From the NCBI RefSeq assembly GCF_010686725.1, contig NZ_JAAGWZ010000003.1, positions 124,001 through 188,000 on the forward strand: a stretch of 64,000 nucleotides of DNA, written 5' to 3'. The position numbers were made by a program, and so were the translations under genes. Shown piece by piece: positions 61,857-64,000 of the stretch (position 1 is the stretch's first letter; the number at the start of each line of letters is the position of its first letter). The notes under the pieces are model-generated. The model did not search any database and was not told the DNA's origin. It worked only from the letters and a program-made list of their open reading frames with translations. This DNA is from Galbitalea soli (lineage in GTDB: Bacteria > Actinomycetota > Actinomycetes > Actinomycetales > Microbacteriaceae).

Positions 61857-62219
61857 ATGGCACGGGCACGCATCGCGGATGACCGGGGCAGGTCATCCGT
61901 CCACGCCGCGCTCGCGGCCGGGCCCGCCCGCGACGACACCGCCACCGCCGTTCGGTACCTCCTGCAGCTGCTCGCCGAGCGAGCGCCCGGCAACACCGTC
62001 GAGGTGCGCGTGCCGCCGTTCGGTGCGGTGCAGGCGATCGAGGGACCGCGCCACACCCGAGGCACCCCGCCCAACGTGATCGAGATGGACGCCGCGACGT
62101 GGCTCGCGCTCGCGACGGGGGCGGAGTCCTGGGAGGGGGCGCTCGCCGCGGGTCGGGTGGCGGCGTCGGGCTCTCGCGCCGACCTCGGCGACCGACTGCC
62201 GCTGCTGCCGCCCGCGTAG
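61857..62219 (+). CDS. Sterol-carrier (SCP-2-like) family protein
   Basis: This 120-residue protein resembles the actinobacterial 'sterol carrier family' proteins that often lie near purD and purF. The fold is suggested by [59 protein letters not shown], a helix and a beta-sheet followed by the conserved W-LA-G. Bacterial members have no known sterol; the ligand and role are unknown. ATG 61857 stands close to GGGGGG that may act as a weak ribosome binding site. Confidence 0.72.
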   Translation: MARARIADDRGRSSVHAALAAGPARDDTATAVRYLLQLLAERAPGNTVEVRVPPFGAVQAIEGPRHTRGTPPNVIEMDAATWLALATGAESWEGALAAGRVAASGSRADLGDRLPLLPPA

Positions 62220-62345
62220 CCGCGCGCCCGCGCGCTGGGCCGCGCCCACACCGCCCGTCTGGGCGCCGGCGTCGGCCATCGGCGCGCGCCGAGACCCGTG
62301 ACCGCGTTCGGCATCCGCCCATCCGGCGTCTGGGAGAATGGTGGG

Positions 62346-62747
62346 GTGAGTGACCCCCGAGACCGCCAGGCGCAGGTGCGCATCCGCCGGGCCCCCAAGT
62401 TCTCCGTCTTCATCGTGCTCGGTGCCGTGGTCGGGGCTCTCGTCACCCTCATACTCACCTCGCTGTTCCCGGTCGACCCGAGCGTCGGCTTCGGCGCGCT
62501 GTTCGGGTACTTCGCTTTCTACGGCGTGACAGCGGGGGTGCTCGTGGGCGCGATCACCGCGCTCGTGTTCGACCGCGTGCTCGCCCGACGGGCGACGACG
62601 GTCGTCGCTGCGATCGAGTCGGTCGACGACGCGACCACGACCACGGCCACAGCGGAGCCCACCGCCGACGAGAGGCCCGCGAGCCCGACGCGAGCGGGCG
62701 AGAACCCGACCGGGCCCGCGCCGTCCGGCGAACCCCCGCTCAGCTGA
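62346..62747 (+). CDS. Small two-helix membrane protein, unknown function
   Basis: This 133-residue protein starts at GTG 62346 ([19 protein letters not shown]), has two transmembrane helices ([20 protein letters not shown] and [22 protein letters not shown]) and a hydrophilic tail rich in Thr, Ala and Pro. It looks like the conserved actinobacterial membrane proteins next to purF, for which no role is known. The last 8 bp overlap the converging purF gene. Confidence 0.68.
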   Translation: MSDPRDRQAQVRIRRAPKFSVFIVLGAVVGALVTLILTSLFPVDPSVGFGALFGYFAFYGVTAGVLVGAITALVFDRVLARRATTVVAAIESVDDATTTTATAEPTADERPASPTRAGENPTGPAPSGEPPLS

Positions 62748-64000
62748 GCTGGTTCGCCTCGACCCAGGCGAGGTACTCGGGGGTGACCGTGCCGGTGACG
62801 TACTCGCCGGTGAAGCAGCTCATCTCCAGATCGGTCACGTTCGATCCCTCCAGGATGGCGTCGCGCATGTCGGCGACCTCCTGATAGATGAGGTAGTCGG
62901 CCCCGAGTTCCGTGGCGATCTCGGGGATCTTGCGGCCGTGGGCGACGAGCTCGTGCCGCGTGGGCATGTTGATCCCGTAGACGTGCGGGTAGCGCACCGG
63001 GGGCGCCGCCGAGGTGAAGGTGACCTTGTTGGCGCCGGCCTCGCGCGCCATCTGCACGATCTCTTTCGACGTCGTGCCGCGCACGATCGAGTCGTCGACG
63101 ATGAGGATGTTCTTGCCCTTGAACTCCGAGCTCATGGCGTTGAGCTTCTGCTTGACGCTCTTCTTGCGTTCGGCCTGCCCGGGCATGATGAAGGTGCGCC
63201 CCACGTAGCGGTTCTTGTAGAACCCCTCGCGATACTCCACGCCGAGCTTCTGGGCGACTTGCATGGCGGCGGGACGCGAGGAGTCGGGGATCGGCATGAC
63301 GACGTCGATGTCGCCGCGCGGCGTGTACTTCGCGATGGTGTCGGCGAGCCGGTCACCGAGCCGCAGGCGGGCCTCGTACACCGAGATGCCGTTCATCACC
63401 GAGTCGGGTCGGGCGAGGTAGACGTATTCGAACGAGCACGGCACGAGCCGCGGGTTCGCGGCGCACTGGCGCGCGGTCATCTCGCCGTTCATCGCGATGA
63501 ACACCGCCTCACCGGGCGCGACATCGCGCACGACCTCGTAGCCGCCGCTCTCCAGCACAAGCGACTCCGAGGCGACGACCCACTCCTCGCCGACGAGCCC
63601 GGCCGCGCGACGGCCGAGGATGAGCGGCCGGATGCCGAAGGGGTCGCGGAAGGCGAGCAGGCCGTGGCCCGCGATGAGCGCGATCGCCGCGTAGGAGCCC
63701 TCCACGCGCTCGTGCAGGCGCGAGATCGCCGCGAACACCTGATCAGGATCGAGGTCGCTGCCGCTCACCTGCTGCTGCAATTCGTGCGCGAGCACGTTGA
63801 CGAGCAGCTCGGTGTCGCTCGAGGTGTTCAGGTGGCGCCGGTCGACGTGGTAAAGCTCCTGGGTGAGCTCACGCGTGTTGGTGAGGTTTCCGTTGTGAAC
63901 GAGGATGATCCCGTAGGGCGCATTCACATAGAAGGGCTGCGCCTCCTCCTCGTTGGCCGCGCTGCCCTTGGTCGCATAGCGCACGTGGCCGAGACCCATC
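62740..64000 (-). CDS. purF: Amidophosphoribosyltransferase (N-terminus beyond window)
   Basis: About 420 residues of the first enzyme of purine synthesis are present; the catalytic N-terminal Cys lies outside. Visible are GLGHVRYATKGSAANEEEAQPF and VHNGNLTNTRELTQELY of the glutaminase part, LNTSSDTELLVNVLA, and in the transferase part the PRPP loop ILIVDDSIVRGTTSKEIV with VMPIPDSSRPAAMQVAQKLG. RIGINMPTRHELVAHGRK-like (YGINMPTRHELVAHGRKIP) is also typical. In the family purM usually follows purF, but here the next downstream gene is a converging membrane-protein gene. Confidence 0.97.
   Translation of the reverse strand, partial: MGLGHVRYATKGSAANEEEAQPFYVNAPYGIILVHNGNLTNTRELTQELYHVDRRHLNTSSDTELLVNVLAHELQQQVSGSDLDPDQVFAAISRLHERVEGSYAAIALIAGHGLLAFRDPFGIRPLILGRRAAGLVGEEWVVASESLVLESGGYEVVRDVAPGEAVFIAMNGEMTARQCAANPRLVPCSFEYVYLARPDSVMNGISVYEARLRLGDRLADTIAKYTPRGDIDVVMPIPDSSRPAAMQVAQKLGVEYREGFYKNRYVGRTFIMPGQAERKKSVKQKLNAMSSEFKGKNILIVDDSIVRGTTSKEIVQMAREAGANKVTFTSAAPPVRYPHVYGINMPTRHELVAHGRKIPEIATELGADYLIYQEVADMRDAILEGSNVTDLEMSCFTGEYVTGTVTPEYLAWVEANQLS

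Overview
The window is very GC-rich, gene-dense actinobacterial chromosome. The C50-carotenoid operon, an HspR/HAIR-controlled dnaK operon, a mycothiol-dependent-type enzyme, a DUF6421 gene and frequent GTG starts with ATGA/GTGA gene overlaps point to the Micrococcales, most likely the family Microbacteriaceae. This is inference from gene content; no rRNA gene lies in the window.

Layout. 1-2.5 kb: the end of a YciI-like gene, an XRE regulator with a truncated nucleotidyltransferase, and a phospholipase D-family protein. 2.5-9.5 kb: an accessory carbohydrate block. It has a LacI regulator beside a secreted beta-propeller hydrolase with ricin-type lectin modules and two LacI-type operators, a small orphan protein, a lower-GC secreted clan GH-A hydrolase with two CBM-like modules, and tRNA-Gly(CCC). 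9.8-16.5 kb: dcd, then idi divergent from crtE-crtB-crtI-crtYe-crtYf-crtEb (FPP to a C50 carotenoid), a convergent MarR gene and an MFS transporter. 18-25.4 kb: dnaK-grpE-dnaJ-hspR behind HAIR elements, an RlmG/RsmC-like methyltransferase, and a ClpB without its N-domain. 25.4-34.4 kb: an alcohol dehydrogenase, a cytosine deaminase/permease pair, threonine aldolase, an SDR/DUF6421 pair, an AEC carrier, and a MerR/membrane-protein pair with a palindromic operator. 34.6-43.9 kb: an ABC exporter pair, exonuclease III, two small related membrane-anchored proteins, pyrE with a septum-formation-like protein, a HAD phosphatase with an orphan DNA methyltransferase, a self-contained wHTH-nucleotidyltransferase with twin palindromic operators, and a SpoU/TrmH methyltransferase. 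44-47.3 kb: a TetR, degenerate ATPase and YhgE/Pip operon with a 30-bp palindrome. 47.3-64 kb: mostly de novo purine synthesis (purA, purL, purQ, purS, purC, purD, purF), interleaved with chorismate mutase, a GNAT, SDR and AKR oxidoreductases, an MscS channel, a P-loop kinase and a VOC dioxygenase.

The most unusual non-coding signal is a set of short tandem repeats at gene ends. Two of them (after the TrmH gene and after purQ) re-copy the stop-codon region of the neighbouring gene. The 947-bp gap between purC and the VOC gene carries a 260-bp element with 27-bp terminal inverted repeats and a diverged second copy; the end motif of each copy has been amplified independently. I found no prophage, CRISPR array, intact insertion sequence or clearly new multi-gene defence system. 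The best candidates for undescribed biology are the wHTH-nucleotidyltransferase with its twin operators, the pseudo-ATPase/YhgE operon, the paired QLPT-motif membrane proteins, and the terminal-inverted-repeat element.
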